Notes: a model not told the origin generated them from the sequence alone. 64,000 bases of DNA from Shewanella denitrificans OS217 (GCF_000013765.1 NC_007954.1:434001-498000); one strand, 5' to 3'. Shown: positions 24,088-33,115, counted from the stretch's first letter. Translations and numbers: made by a program.

Positions 24088-24234
24088 ATGAGACTGATTT
24101 TATTAATGATACTTGCTAGCTTAGTCCTAAGTGCCTGTGGCCAGAAGGGACCTTTATATAAATCCCCCGAGCCAGAGGCGAATCAAAGCCACATTAGCGA
24201 GGTAGAGGCTGAAAAGAGCCCTGCCACTAAGTAG
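24088..24234 (+). CDS. lptM: LptM (YifL) small lipoprotein, LPS translocon maturation factor
   Basis: A 48-residue ORF encodes a lipoprotein signal with lipobox LSAC (lipidated Cys17), immediately followed by GQKGPLYKSP. That GQKGPLY motif is the signature of the YifL/LptM family. The rest is a short acidic tail. LptM is a periplasm-facing outer membrane lipoprotein that helps the LptD/LptE translocon mature its disulfides. Its place between cyaY and lysA-dapF matches other gammaproteobacteria. A GAG-containing site lies 5 bases before the ATG. The lysA start follows after 58 bases. Confidence 0.88.
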   Translation: MRLILLMILASLVLSACGQKGPLYKSPEPEANQSHISEVEAEKSPATK

Positions 24235-24292
24235 TCAATTGCTAAGGCGTAAAAGCCGACACGAATATAGCCGTTAATAAAAGGACGCCCCC

Positions 24293-25537
24293 TTGGATCA
24301 TTTCATTTATCAAGACCAAAATTTGTTTGCTGAATCTTGCTCTGTGGCAGAAATAGCCCAGCAGCATGGCACGCCAGTATATATTTATTCTCGGGCCACC
24401 CTAGAGCGTCATTGGCGTGCCTTCGATGATGCGGTGGGAACTCACCCTCATTTAATTTGTTATGCAGTCAAAGCCAATTCGAACTTGGCGGTGCTCAATG
24501 TGTTAGCTAGGCTTGGCAGTGGTTTTGATATTGTGTCAGGGGGCGAGCTTGCGCGGGTCATTGAAGCGGGCGGCGATCCCAAAAAAGTGGTGTTCTCCGG
24601 CGTGGGTAAAACGGTCGAGGAGATGCAACAGGCATTGGAACTGGGTATTTACTGCTTTAATGTCGAATCGAGCGCCGAGCTTGAGCAGTTAAACCTTGTT
24701 GCTCAGTCTTTGAATACTAAGGCGCCAGTATCGCTGCGGATCAATCCCGATGTGGATGCCGGCACCCATCCCTATATTTCAACTGGCCTTAAAGAAAACA
24801 AGTTTGGTATCGCTATGGAAGAGGCCGAGCAAGTGTTTGTTCGCGCCGCAGCCCTTTCTCATATTGACGTTAAAGGAGTGGATTGCCACATCGGCTCGCA
24901 ATTAACCGAGCTTAAACCTTTCTTGGATGCCATGGATAGACTGCTGGGTTTAGTGGATAGGTTAACCGCTCTTGGTATTGAATTATCGCATTTAGATGTG
25001 GGTGGCGGTTTAGGGGTTCCCTATGATAATGAAACTCCGCCAGCGCCGCAGGTGTATGCCGCCGCCTTGGTTGAGCGTCTCGGGGAGCGAAAATTAACCC
25101 TTATTTTCGAACCAGGGCGTGCCATTGCTGCCAATGCGGGTATTTTTGTGACTCAAGTCTTATACCTTAAAGAAAATAGCAATAAGCGTTTTGCCATTGT
25201 CGATGGCGCCATGAACGATTTACTGAGACCAGCGTTATACAGTGCCTGGCAAAAAATCATTCCCGTGCAGCAAAGCGATGCCGCGACTCAAGCATTTGAT
25301 ATTGTGGGCCCAGTATGTGAAACCGGTGACTTTTTAGGTAAAGATCGCCAGCTAGCTGTTGTGGCAGGGGATTTGTTAGCAATACGCTCATGCGGGGCTT
25401 ATGGGTTTGCCATGTCGTCAAATTATAATTCTCGCCCACGAGTGGCGGAAATCATGGTCGATGGTTCACAGGCGTTTGTGGTTCGCGAGCGAGAAAAACG
25501 TCAACAACTCTGGCAAGGTGAGCAATTGCTGCCGTAA
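24293..25537 (+). CDS. lysA: Diaminopimelate decarboxylase
   Basis: The 414-residue PLP enzyme makes L-lysine from meso-diaminopimelate. The PLP lysine is in YAVKANSN; the glycine-rich phosphate site GGGLGVPY and EPGRAIAANAG are present, as is the substrate-binding CETGDFLGKDR. The start codon is TTG, with AAAGGA 7 bases before it and no better ATG nearby. It forms an operon with lptM upstream and dapF 62 bases downstream, so the enzyme making meso-DAP and the one consuming it are co-expressed. Confidence 0.96.
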   Translation: MDHFIYQDQNLFAESCSVAEIAQQHGTPVYIYSRATLERHWRAFDDAVGTHPHLICYAVKANSNLAVLNVLARLGSGFDIVSGGELARVIEAGGDPKKVVFSGVGKTVEEMQQALELGIYCFNVESSAELEQLNLVAQSLNTKAPVSLRINPDVDAGTHPYISTGLKENKFGIAMEEAEQVFVRAAALSHIDVKGVDCHIGSQLTELKPFLDAMDRLLGLVDRLTALGIELSHLDVGGGLGVPYDNETPPAPQVYAAALVERLGERKLTLIFEPGRAIAANAGIFVTQVLYLKENSNKRFAIVDGAMNDLLRPALYSAWQKIIPVQQSDAATQAFDIVGPVCETGDFLGKDRQLAVVAGDLLAIRSCGAYGFAMSSNYNSRPRVAEIMVDGSQAFVVREREKRQQLWQGEQLLP

Positions 25538-25599
25538 ACTAGGCAAGAAAGCATAATCACCCGCTCACATAATAATAGGTTTGATAAAGGAAGGCGCAT

Positions 25600-26427
25600 T
25601 TGATCCATTTCACTAAGATGCACGGGTTAGGCAATGACTTTATGGTTGTCGATGGCGTGACCCAGAATGTATTTTTCTCCCCAGAGCAGATCCGTCGCCT
25701 TGCTAACCGTAATTTTGGTGTGGGCTTTGACCAACTACTCTTGGTCGAACCCCCCTATGATCCCGACTTAGATTTCCATTACCGCATTTTTAATGCCGAT
25801 GGCAGCGAAGTCGAACAGTGCGGCAATGGCGCCCGTTGTTTTGCCCGCTTCGTTCGCAATAAGGGTTTGACACAGAAGAATAAAATTCGCGTGAGCACCT
25901 CTTCTGGGAAGATGACACTAAGGCTTGAGCGTGATGGTAGCGTAGTGGTCAACATGGGCGTGCCCGTGACGGATCCTAGCAATATTCCTTTTAAGGCCAA
26001 GAAAGTCGAAAAAACTTATCTGTTGCAAACGCCAGTGCAAACCTTTCTCTGCGGTGCTATTTCCATGGGTAATCCCCATTGTGTTATCGAAGTGGATGAC
26101 ATTGACACTGTGGCCGTGGATGAAATTGGCGCGCTTTTGACCCGTCACGAACGTTTCAGTAAAGGGGTCAATGTGGGCTTTATGCAAATCATTAATCCGG
26201 GGCACATTAAGCTTAGGGTCTATGAGCGCGGCGCCGGGGAAACCTTAGCCTGCGGTACGGGTGCCTGTGCTGCAGCGGCCATAGGTCAGCTGCAAGACAA
26301 GCTTTCACGTCAGGTTAGGGTTGATTTACCTGGCGGTACATTGCACATTGATTGGGACGGCGAAGGTAAGCCTTTATGGATGACCGGCCCAGCAGAACAC
26401 GTTTACGATGGACAAATTCAGTTATGA
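25600..26427 (+). CDS. dapF: Diaminopimelate epimerase
   Basis: The 275-residue cofactor-independent racemase converts LL-DAP to meso-DAP for lysine and peptidoglycan. Both catalytic cysteines are visible, in NGARCFARF and ACGTGACA. The N-terminus IHFTKMHGLGNDFMVVDG is diagnostic. It starts with TTG, with AAAGGAAGG upstream; the preceding lysA also starts with TTG. Its stop overlaps the next start as ATGA. The length is typical (about 275). Confidence 0.97.
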   Translation: MIHFTKMHGLGNDFMVVDGVTQNVFFSPEQIRRLANRNFGVGFDQLLLVEPPYDPDLDFHYRIFNADGSEVEQCGNGARCFARFVRNKGLTQKNKIRVSTSSGKMTLRLERDGSVVVNMGVPVTDPSNIPFKAKKVEKTYLLQTPVQTFLCGAISMGNPHCVIEVDDIDTVAVDEIGALLTRHERFSKGVNVGFMQIINPGHIKLRVYERGAGETLACGTGACAAAAIGQLQDKLSRQVRVDLPGGTLHIDWDGEGKPLWMTGPAEHVYDGQIQL

Positions 26428-27197
26428 CAGAACACCTGACTCCAGAGTCAAGCGCCAGCCTTAACGATAAACTTAAGCTTATGGCCAAACCCAAAGCGGC
26501 TGATGCACTTGCCACCAACAGCAACCAAGCGGGCATTGCTAACCCCATGGCTGCGATGGAAATGCTAGGCACGCCTTTGCAGTTCGATGCCGCCATGGAT
26601 GAGCACATAGTGCGTGAATATTTGCTGGATAACCCAGACTTTTTCAATCGCTACCCTGAGTTATTATTGTCACTCCAGTTACCTCACCAAGAGCGGGGGA
26701 CAGTTTCTTTAGTTGAGCGTCGCCAAGAGGTACTGCGTCAGCGAGTTACCCAGCTAGAGGAAGAAATCACTTCTTTGATGGTTTGCGCGCAAGAAAACGA
26801 GAAAATATTCCATTTTAATAATGATTTATCCCACAAATTATTGGCCTGTGAAGACTTAGGTGAACTCAGGCAAGTGCTGTCAGAAGGGCTAAAACATCAC
26901 TACGGCTTTAGCCATGTTAGGTTAATCACAGTGCATGATATCGACAGTGAGTTGGCCAATATTTGGCGTCATCGTATTTCGTTGGGCCATTATTTTGGCC
27001 GTTTGACTCAGTCTGAGTCTAAACGCTTATTCGGCGGTGAAGTGGGATCTGTGGCACTGACTAAGCTGTCAGATGAGAATGGCCAGGTTATTTTTGCTGT
27101 CGCCAGTCCTGACTCGACTCATTTTCACCCAGGAATGGATAATTTATTTTTTGATCAGTTAAGACGTTTACTGGATCACATGCTGCCTAAGTTCTAG
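26424..27197 (+). CDS. DUF484 family protein (YigA-like)
   Basis: The 257-residue cytosolic protein has the DUF484/GAF-like fold pattern: a helical N-terminus (EYLLDNPDFFNRYPELLLSLQLPH), the conserved SLVERRQEVLRQRV helix, then a GAF-like C-terminal half. The frame extends 16 codons into dapF, but the ATG at 26424 forms the usual ATGA overlap and was chosen. Its function is unknown. It lies invariably between dapF and xerC in gammaproteobacteria, suggesting a link to chromosome or cell-wall processes. Confidence 0.9.
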   Translation: MTEHLTPESSASLNDKLKLMAKPKAADALATNSNQAGIANPMAAMEMLGTPLQFDAAMDEHIVREYLLDNPDFFNRYPELLLSLQLPHQERGTVSLVERRQEVLRQRVTQLEEEITSLMVCAQENEKIFHFNNDLSHKLLACEDLGELRQVLSEGLKHHYGFSHVRLITVHDIDSELANIWRHRISLGHYFGRLTQSESKRLFGGEVGSVALTKLSDENGQVIFAVASPDSTHFHPGMDNLFFDQLRRLLDHMLPKF

Positions 27198-27273
27198 CGC
27201 ATGCTCCAAGCAATAGTGTTAATCTGACGTGGGCTGTAAACGCAGGCAAGGTTAAATCAAACAAGGGCGGCCG

Positions 27274-28239
27274 ATGGCACAAACAAGCTTATTTGCGCGC
27301 TTTGAACGCTACTTAACTTCAGAGCGGCAGTTATCGCCTTATACTGTGCGTAATTATCTGTTTGAATTACGCAGAGCCGAGCCGTATTTATTTACAACAC
27401 TTAGTTTGCCTGAATATGCGGCACAAACCTCGCAAACCAATGCAATAACGTCTCCGCAAACGGATGAGCAGTGGTTAGCATTAAGCCATGAGGCGCTGCA
27501 AGCTCTGCTGGCAAAACTTCACCGCCAAGGCTTAAGTCCTCGCTCACTTTCCCTGTGTTTATCTGCCTTAAAGCAATTTTTTGAATACCTGTTGGCAGAA
27601 GACTGCATCACTCATAACCCGGCTAAAGGCTTGTCTGCGCCTAAACAAGCCAAACCTTTACCTAAGAATATCGATGTGGATGCCATCAGCCATTTATTGG
27701 CAATAGATGGCGATGATCCCCTGGTTATACGAGATAGGGCCATCATGGAGTTGTTTTATTCCAGCGGCCTGCGCCTCGGGGAGTTGGCCAGTCTAAATTA
27801 CGGCGATATTCACTTGGGGTTACAAGAAGTAAAAGTGCTGGGTAAAGGTGGGAAAGAGCGGCGCGTGCCGGTAGGAAAGCTCGCCATGGAGGCGCTGGCC
27901 TTATGGCACACTCAAAGGTTATTGCTAGTGCAAGCTGATGAGCCAGCCTTGTTTGTCAGTAACCAGGGCAAGCGCCTATCTCATCGTAGTATTCAAGCCA
28001 GAATGGCTAAATGGGGTCAAAATCAGGCCTTATCCGTACCGGTTCATCCTCATAAGTTGCGTCATTCCTTCGCGACACATATGCTTGAATCGAGTGGGGA
28101 TTTGCGCGCGGTGCAAGAATTACTCGGGCATGCCAATTTATCCACCACCCAAATTTACACGAGTTTGGATTTTCAACATCTTGCTAAGGTCTATGATGGT
28201 GCGCACCCAAGGGCGAAAAAAGGGAGGGAGAAAGGATGA
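27274..28239 (+). CDS. xerC: Site-specific tyrosine recombinase XerC
   Basis: The 321-residue recombinase acts with XerD at dif to resolve chromosome dimers. It has an N-terminal SAM-like core-binding domain (about 1-115) and a C-terminal catalytic domain with SSGLRLGE (Arg), HPHKLRHSFATHML (His-x-x-Arg), LLGHANLSTTQIYTSLDF (His and nucleophilic Tyr). A 20-residue insert near residues 50-70, rich in Thr/Gln, slightly lengthens it over the usual 300. Its stop overlaps the next gene's start (ATGA). Confidence 0.95.
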   Translation: MAQTSLFARFERYLTSERQLSPYTVRNYLFELRRAEPYLFTTLSLPEYAAQTSQTNAITSPQTDEQWLALSHEALQALLAKLHRQGLSPRSLSLCLSALKQFFEYLLAEDCITHNPAKGLSAPKQAKPLPKNIDVDAISHLLAIDGDDPLVIRDRAIMELFYSSGLRLGELASLNYGDIHLGLQEVKVLGKGGKERRVPVGKLAMEALALWHTQRLLLVQADEPALFVSNQGKRLSHRSIQARMAKWGQNQALSVPVHPHKLRHSFATHMLESSGDLRAVQELLGHANLSTTQIYTSLDFQHLAKVYDGAHPRAKKGREKG

Positions 28240-28949
28240 AGCAATACCTAAGATTACGAGCATTCAAGGCCATAAGTTTTGACCTCGATGATACCTTGTA
28301 TCACAACACGCCTTATCTGCAATTGGCGACGGACAAGTTTTTTGCCTTTCTCAATCAGAATTACCCTAAGACGCAAACCTTGCACGCTCAAGGCTGGCTG
28401 ACGATTAAACACGATTTGTTTGACTTGCACCCAGAGCTTAAACACGACACCAGCGCTGCTCGCTACGCCATGGTTCACGATGGGCTAATGAGTTTAGGTT
28501 ACAAGGAGAGTGAGGCCAGTGAAGGCGCACAGAAATCCATGGCCTGTTTTCATTTTTATCGCAGCGATTTTACCTTAGACGACAAGGTGCTGAATTTACT
28601 CAAGCAGCTCGCCGAGTCAGTCACCTTGGTTGGAATCAGCAATGGCAATGTGGATGCCAGTCGTATTGGCTTGAGTGAGTCGCTAGCGTTTGTGCAGCAT
28701 CCAGGTCATGGGGTGAAGATGAAGCCTCATGGGGATATGTTTGAGCTGGCGTGCCAGCGCTTGAATATTTCTCCCGCTGAACTGCTGCATGTGGGTGACC
28801 ATCAAATGGCCGATGTGAGTGGTGCCCGCCGCGCCGGATGTCAGAGCGTATGGTTTAATCCTGAAAAGCATCCGCTAACACGCCGCACCGGTAGTATCTT
28901 GCCTCATGTTGAGCTTGATGATCTGAATAAATTGCTTAATTTAGTCTGA
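28236..28949 (+). CDS. yigB: HAD-superfamily hydrolase YigB
   Basis: The 237-residue cytosolic phosphatase-like protein has motif I FDLDDTLYHN (nucleophile DxD), motif II GISNGN, a motif III lysine region (GVKMKPHGDMF) and motif IV VGDHQMADVSGARRAG. In E. coli YigB dephosphorylates 5-amino-6-ribitylaminouracil phosphate in riboflavin synthesis and FMN. It is translationally coupled to xerC and closes this plus-strand operon. Confidence 0.92.
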   Translation: MKQYLRLRAFKAISFDLDDTLYHNTPYLQLATDKFFAFLNQNYPKTQTLHAQGWLTIKHDLFDLHPELKHDTSAARYAMVHDGLMSLGYKESEASEGAQKSMACFHFYRSDFTLDDKVLNLLKQLAESVTLVGISNGNVDASRIGLSESLAFVQHPGHGVKMKPHGDMFELACQRLNISPAELLHVGDHQMADVSGARRAGCQSVWFNPEKHPLTRRTGSILPHVELDDLNKLLNLV

Positions 28950-28984
28950 TTTTTTAGTGAGTTAAACTGTATGGCTCAGTTACG

Positions 28985-29488
28985 TTAGCCGCGTTTCGCC
29001 AGTGTAAGATCTATGCCCGAACGCTGGCGCATTTGTTTTACTTGTTCATGACTGGCGCGCATGTCGGCATCTCCCACTCTAAAATAGCTGCCGGAAAATG
29101 GATCTTGGCCAATATAGATGGGCCTGAGGTTTTTATCTACAGCGGGAATATGCAGGCGAATAAGCTTTTTTGACACAATCTCGATAATTTGCACATCAGT
29201 TGGCGCCAGTATGTTATGGCTTATCTTGGTCGGGTCGTTAAGGATTTCCCAAATTTCACTCAACATAGGCATAGGATTGATTATTCCCTCTATGGTAAAT
29301 TCGCCCTTGTCTTCACGCACCCCAAGAATGATCTCACCGCCTAAAGTATTAGCGAATGCGCTGTAGGTTTCCCACATATCTTCAGGTAACTGGCCAGTGC
29401 CATCGCGGCCGCCTGCCAATTTAAACTCAACTTGAGCCGATTCTTGTAGGTGATTAATATCATCTAATGCGAAGGTAAGCGTGGTCAT
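28985..29488 (-). CDS. Short AlbA_2 (Schlafen-type) domain protein
   Basis: The 167-residue protein corresponds to the N-terminal AlbA_2 domain of larger putative DNA-binding/ATP-binding proteins (pattern ESAQVEFKLAGG, then AFANTLGGEIILGVRED, then RPIYIGQDPFSGSYFRVGDADMRAS). Family members usually carry a further 200-350 residues including a winged helix; none is present here, so it is either a stand-alone small form or a truncation. It faces yigB tail to tail. Its function is unknown. Confidence 0.75.
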   Translation of the reverse strand: MTTLTFALDDINHLQESAQVEFKLAGGRDGTGQLPEDMWETYSAFANTLGGEIILGVREDKGEFTIEGIINPMPMLSEIWEILNDPTKISHNILAPTDVQIIEIVSKKLIRLHIPAVDKNLRPIYIGQDPFSGSYFRVGDADMRASHEQVKQMRQRSGIDLTLAKRG

Positions 29489-29599
29489 CTAGGCTGCCTT
29501 TGAATGAGTGAGCCGATAGATTGAGCATATGAGAAATAAAATGACTCAGCAAGTGGCTGAGTCATAAAGGCGAAAACAGGCCACGCAAGGCTGATTGGC

Positions 29600-30125
29600 T
29601 CAATAGGCGAGGGCTTTTGGAAAGAGTATGTTGTTTTCTAGTTGAATATGAACTTGAAGGTCAGCATCGAATTCTGCCAAGGTTTTATAACAGTTACGCC
29701 AAGTGTAACAAGCTTGCTCTGGAATGCGATAACCATCAGTTAACTGTCGAATTTGCTTGTAATAACTGCTCAGCTTCTCTGTGCTCATGCTCCATAGCAT
29801 TGATAGGATTACCTATATGGCCAAAACAGCTGTTGACTTGTTCACCTTGACTTAAGGCCCTGATCGCGGGAAAGAGGATTTGCTCTTCCTTGTATAAATG
29901 AGGGGTTAAATCATCCACTAAAGCCTGTACTAGCGCTGCTAAAGGTTTTACTTCCGGGCAATCATTACCGTGAGCTCGTAGCATTTTTTGCGTGTATTCA
30001 ATAAGCAAAGGGCCAGTGTCACGTATGTATTGATGATGAGTTGATTCTAAATAATCAATAATGTCGCCAGGTGTTAAGGCCGCGACTTCCTCTTGATTAA
30101 GGGGCAGAATTTGAGTGCTAGACAT
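29600..30125 (-). pseudogene. Frameshifted hemerythrin-domain (YtfE/RIC-like) iron-sulfur repair gene
   Basis: The first frame (from the ATG at 30123-30125) gives 129 residues with HHQYIRD, PHLYKEEQILFPAI and AMEHEHREAEQLL, then stops at 29736. The second frame immediately supplies the missing tail: KQIRQLTDGYRIPEQACYTWRNCYKTLAEFD and HIQLENNILFPKAL. Joining the two with one extra base near 29755-29765 restores a complete four-helix hemerythrin with all iron-ligating histidines and glutamates. YtfE-type proteins repair nitrosylated iron-sulfur clusters. The usual N-terminal ScdA domain is missing. The operator upstream fits NO control. A sequencing error at one base remains possible. Confidence 0.8.
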
Positions 30126-30136
30126 AAGTGAACCTA

Positions 30137-30159
30137 AAGATGCAAAATAATTGCATCTA
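30137..30159. promoter_or_regulatory. Probable NsrR operator
   Basis: The 23-base imperfect palindrome has arms AAGATGCA (30137-30144) and TGCATCTA (30152-30159) around an AT-rich centre. NsrR boxes in gammaproteobacteria follow the pattern AAGATGYATTT-N-AAATRCATCTT. It lies 12 bases before the hemerythrin gene start, the place expected for a nitric-oxide-responsive repressor. Confidence 0.65.
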
Positions 30160-30387
30160 TACTAGCGACCTTAAGTTACGGCCTCAAATTCTCCACAGCG
30201 AAATTGAGTCCTTGCTCACATTCTTCGCTTATCAGAGCTAATGACTGGCTATAGCAGGCAGCGCTGCCCCTTTGTAAGTGGGGAGCTGAGTACCTTGGCT
30301 GACACTTGTTGGTCTTCTGTTATGTTGGTCGCCCTAAGTTGTTGATTGTTATGAAAAATAAGGCCTCGACGATCCATGCTGGCTTGC
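30160..30387. other. Gene-free stretch between two pseudogenes
   Basis: No coding sequence can be supported. It holds one perfect 12-bp palindrome, GGCAGCGCTGCC (30257-30268), of unknown meaning. Confidence 0.5.
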
Positions 30388-31419
30388 TCAAGTTAATGGG
30401 TTTGAGCCAACCTTGGTTTTAAGGTCGAAACTATATTGTTGGTTTGATGCTTCACTTGGTTTGCCGTTATAACCTATACCATTGTAATTGTAGGGGTGCT
30501 GCTGCCGGCCATAAAGATGATTTGCCCACTACCTTTAAATGAGGATGCAGTAGCCGCCATTCTGTAATGGGCTTGAGCACTGGCAGAGGGCAAGGATTTA
30601 TGCTCATTATGGCGGTTTGCGGCTAGTGATGATGCAATAGAATAGTGAGGGATAAGCTACCAAGCGATCCTCTGGTGGTTATCTGGGGATATTTCACCAA
30701 AAAGACACACAGGTGATGCCTGGTAGCTGCGCTTCTGCCTGAGATTGGCTTTAATTTTAACGCCATCACACAGCACCAGCTGATTTGCAAACATGCAGAC
30801 AGCCTGACCAAATACTGCAGGGGCTGGAATAGGGCTGGCTTGCGACCAAGTATCGGTATGGGTGTCATACACTTGCTCTAAATTGACGTTTCCATCTTGA
30901 TGCCAGCCACCAAAGAGATAGATGTACCTGTCTTGGTAGCTTGCCACCGCACTGTCGTCCACGGCGACGGGCATATCGGCAATGCGCTGATAGCGTAAAT
31001 CTTGAATGTTAAAGCGGTAATTGTCTGCGGTGCTGAGCTCTTGATGATCTTCAGCCACGGTATAGCCGCCAAAAATATAAGCACTGTCTTTTATGCCAAT
31101 AGCGACAGAGGCAAGCCTGCCAGAAAGTGGCGCGATATAGGGCACATCATCCAAAGCTTGCCAATGACCAAGCGTGATTATGCACATCTTGATAACCCTT
31201 ATTCGCACCTAGGCCCATAAAGCTGACTAGGTAGCTGTTATCATTTTTCTTCACTAACGCGACAGCATTATTACTCACAGCTTGGGGAAGATTGGGGTAA
31301 GTCAATATTGGCTTGGCTGCGCTAGCTGGAGAGTCTTGAAAACTGGTATGAATTTGCGTCCCGTGAACTTGGCTACTCATTAGAGCAAGTAAGGCTAAAC
31401 TGCAGAATGAATTTTTCAA
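30388..31419 (-). pseudogene. Decayed Kelch-type mutarotase (NanM-like, cyclically permuted family)
   Basis: A TTG at 31419 opens a secreted protein with signal peptide KNSFCSLALLALMSSQVHG, then PNLPQAVSNNAVAL and SFMGLGANKGYQD. It breaks by frameshift near 31175. The next frame gives Kelch blades (GRLASVAIGIKDSAYIFGG, DRYIYLFGGWHQDGN) up to an internal TAG at 30657-30659. After the stop the same frame continues (HYRMAATASSFKGSGQIIFM), and after a further frameshift near 30495 it ends YNYNGIGYNGKPSEASNQQY. Three lesions make it non-functional. Intact relatives are periplasmic sialate mutarotases or related sugar epimerases. Confidence 0.82.
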
Positions 31420-31441
31420 TGGCTGGCCATTTTGTTGCTTT

Positions 31442-32359
31442 GAGCCAGAAGATGCCGCCTGCTTAAAGGCGGCACTGTTAGCGGGTGAGCCTGTGACTCT
31501 ATCCCAGGTGGGGTTATTTGCCGATGGCGTGGCGGTCAAGCGCATTGGCGCTGAGCCTTTTCGACTCGCCAAAGAATACGTCGATGAAGTGGTAACCGTA
31601 AGCTCAGATGAAATCTGCGCCGCCATCAAGGATATTTTTGAAGACACCCGCGCTATTGCTGAGCCCGCTGGGGCGCTAGCATTGGCAGGGCTTAAGAAAC
31701 ACCTTGGAAAAACAGGCAAGGGCGAGAAAGTGGCGGCTATTTTAAGTGGCGCTAATGTGAATTTTCATAGCCTGCGTTATGTGTCTGAGCGCTGCGAACT
31801 AGGCGAGCAAAAAGAGGCGATTCTTGCGGTCAAGGTCCCAGAAAAACCCGGCAGTTTTCTGCGATTTTGCGAGCTATTAAATAAGCGGGTGATGACAGAG
31901 TTTAACTACCGCTTTAGTGGTCGCGACCAAGCTATGGTGTTCGCCGGTATTCGCTTAAGCAATGGCGCCGAGGAGCTGGCTGAGATTATCAAAACCCTTG
32001 AGTCTCAAGGGTTTGAAGTGCAAGATTTATCACAAGATGAAACCGCAAAACTGCACGTGCGTTACATGGTGGGCGGCAGACCGCCAAAACCTCTGCAAGA
32101 GCGGTTATTTAGCTTCGAATTCCCTGAGCACCCAGGTGCCTTGCTCAAGTTTTTAACCACATTGCAAAGCCAATGGAATATCAGCTTATTCCACTATCGC
32201 AACCACGGCGCCGCCTTTGGACGAGTATTAGCAGGTTTTGAAGTACCAGCCAGTGATGCCTTGCCCTTTGCGCGCTTTTTAACTGAGCTTGGTTTTGTCT
32301 ATCAAGAAGAAACCCACAGCCCAGCGTACCAGTTATTTTTGAATACCCCGGCGGTGTAA
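31442..32359 (+). pseudogene. ilvA: 5'-truncated threonine dehydratase (IlvA C-terminal part)
   Basis: The frame is recognisable as biosynthetic threonine deaminase from EPEDAACLKAALLAGEPV onward. It retains part of the PLP fold (VGLFADGVAVKRIG, LSGANVNFHSLRYVSERCE) and both C-terminal ACT-like regulatory domains (KPGSFLRFCELL, HPGALLKFLTTL). About 210-230 N-terminal residues, including the PLP-binding lysine, are missing. Homology begins abruptly at 31442, only 22 bases from the start of the divergent NanM pseudogene, which marks a deletion or rearrangement junction. A GTG at 31493 could start translation, but the product could not catalyse deamination. Confidence 0.88.
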
Positions 32360-32451
32360 AGTATTGGCAGATGCATAAGTATCTAAGGAAAGGCCGCTAG
32401 GCGCAATGCATGGGATTACTATTAACTTCTGTCTTTTTTATAAGATAGATA

Positions 32452-32480
32452 TTGACAATGTCGTCAATAAGCGCAAAACT
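32452..32480 (+). promoter_or_regulatory. Candidate promoter of the small RNA before Abi_2 gene 1
   Basis: TTGACA (32452-32457), 17 bases, then AAAACT (32475-32480), a weak -10. Spacing and placement mirror those in front of the second Abi_2 gene. Confidence 0.4.
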
Positions 32481-32486
32481 GTTGTT

Positions 32487-32537
32487 AACAACGGCTTCCT
32501 CCAGAACTTAGGTTCATAAGAGTGGGAGCTTTTTTTT
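32487..32537 (+). ncRNA. Candidate small structured RNA upstream of Abi_2 gene 1 (abiF-RNA-like)
   Basis: After the candidate promoter comes a stem-loop: GCTTCC (32494-32499) pairs with GGGAGC (32524-32529), and inside it GAAC-TTAG-GTTC forms a small hairpin. A run of eight T follows (32530-32537), as in an intrinsic terminator. The Abi_2 ATG is 16 bases further on. A known conserved RNA motif, abiF, occurs upstream of Abi_2-domain genes. Whether this RNA belongs to that Rfam family cannot be told by eye. Confidence 0.5.
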
Positions 32538-33115
32538 GCCTAGAGAAAAGTCGATGGCTCCAGCACTTATTCCTTACATTAAACCCTATCAAGAAAGTAA
32601 AGAGCTTTGTGAGAGGTTGGCTAAACAAGGGCTGAAAATCGAAGATCAAAATGAAGCAGAAAAAATCATAAAGCGCTATAGTTACTATCGCTTCAAAGCG
32701 TACCTTATCCCCTTTAAGAACAACAATACAAAAACTTATAACGAAGGCTCTACTTTCGAAAACAGCCATTTACTATACCAATTCGATTGTGAGTTACGAA
32801 GCACATTATTTCAAATTATAGAGAAGATTGAAGTTGGTGTTCGTTCATCCGTCGACCAATGGATTACATCTCAAACCAATAATCCTTTTTGGTATTTAGA
32901 CTCATCCCTTTTTAGTCATAATGGTGATCAAATCAAAACTGTGTCCCGTGTCAGGGATAGTTTTAAGGACTCAAAAGAAGAGTTTGCCAAGCATTATAGA
33001 GAAAAGTACTACAATCAATATTGCCCATTTTATCGTGATCTTCCACCTGCATGGGTTGCCATCGAGATAATGACGTTTGGTAACGTAGTTAAGTTACTGG
33101 AAAATATTACTGAAG

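Noticed and set aside
30623..30868. An 81-residue minus-strand frame in the Kelch pseudogene
   Set aside because: It is an out-of-frame reading of the pseudogene; the true continuation is in another frame after the internal stop.
31147..31719. A 190-residue minus-strand frame spanning ilvA and the Kelch gene
   Set aside because: Only its last 75 residues or so (from the TTG at 31419) are the real Kelch N-terminus; the rest is antisense to ilvA.
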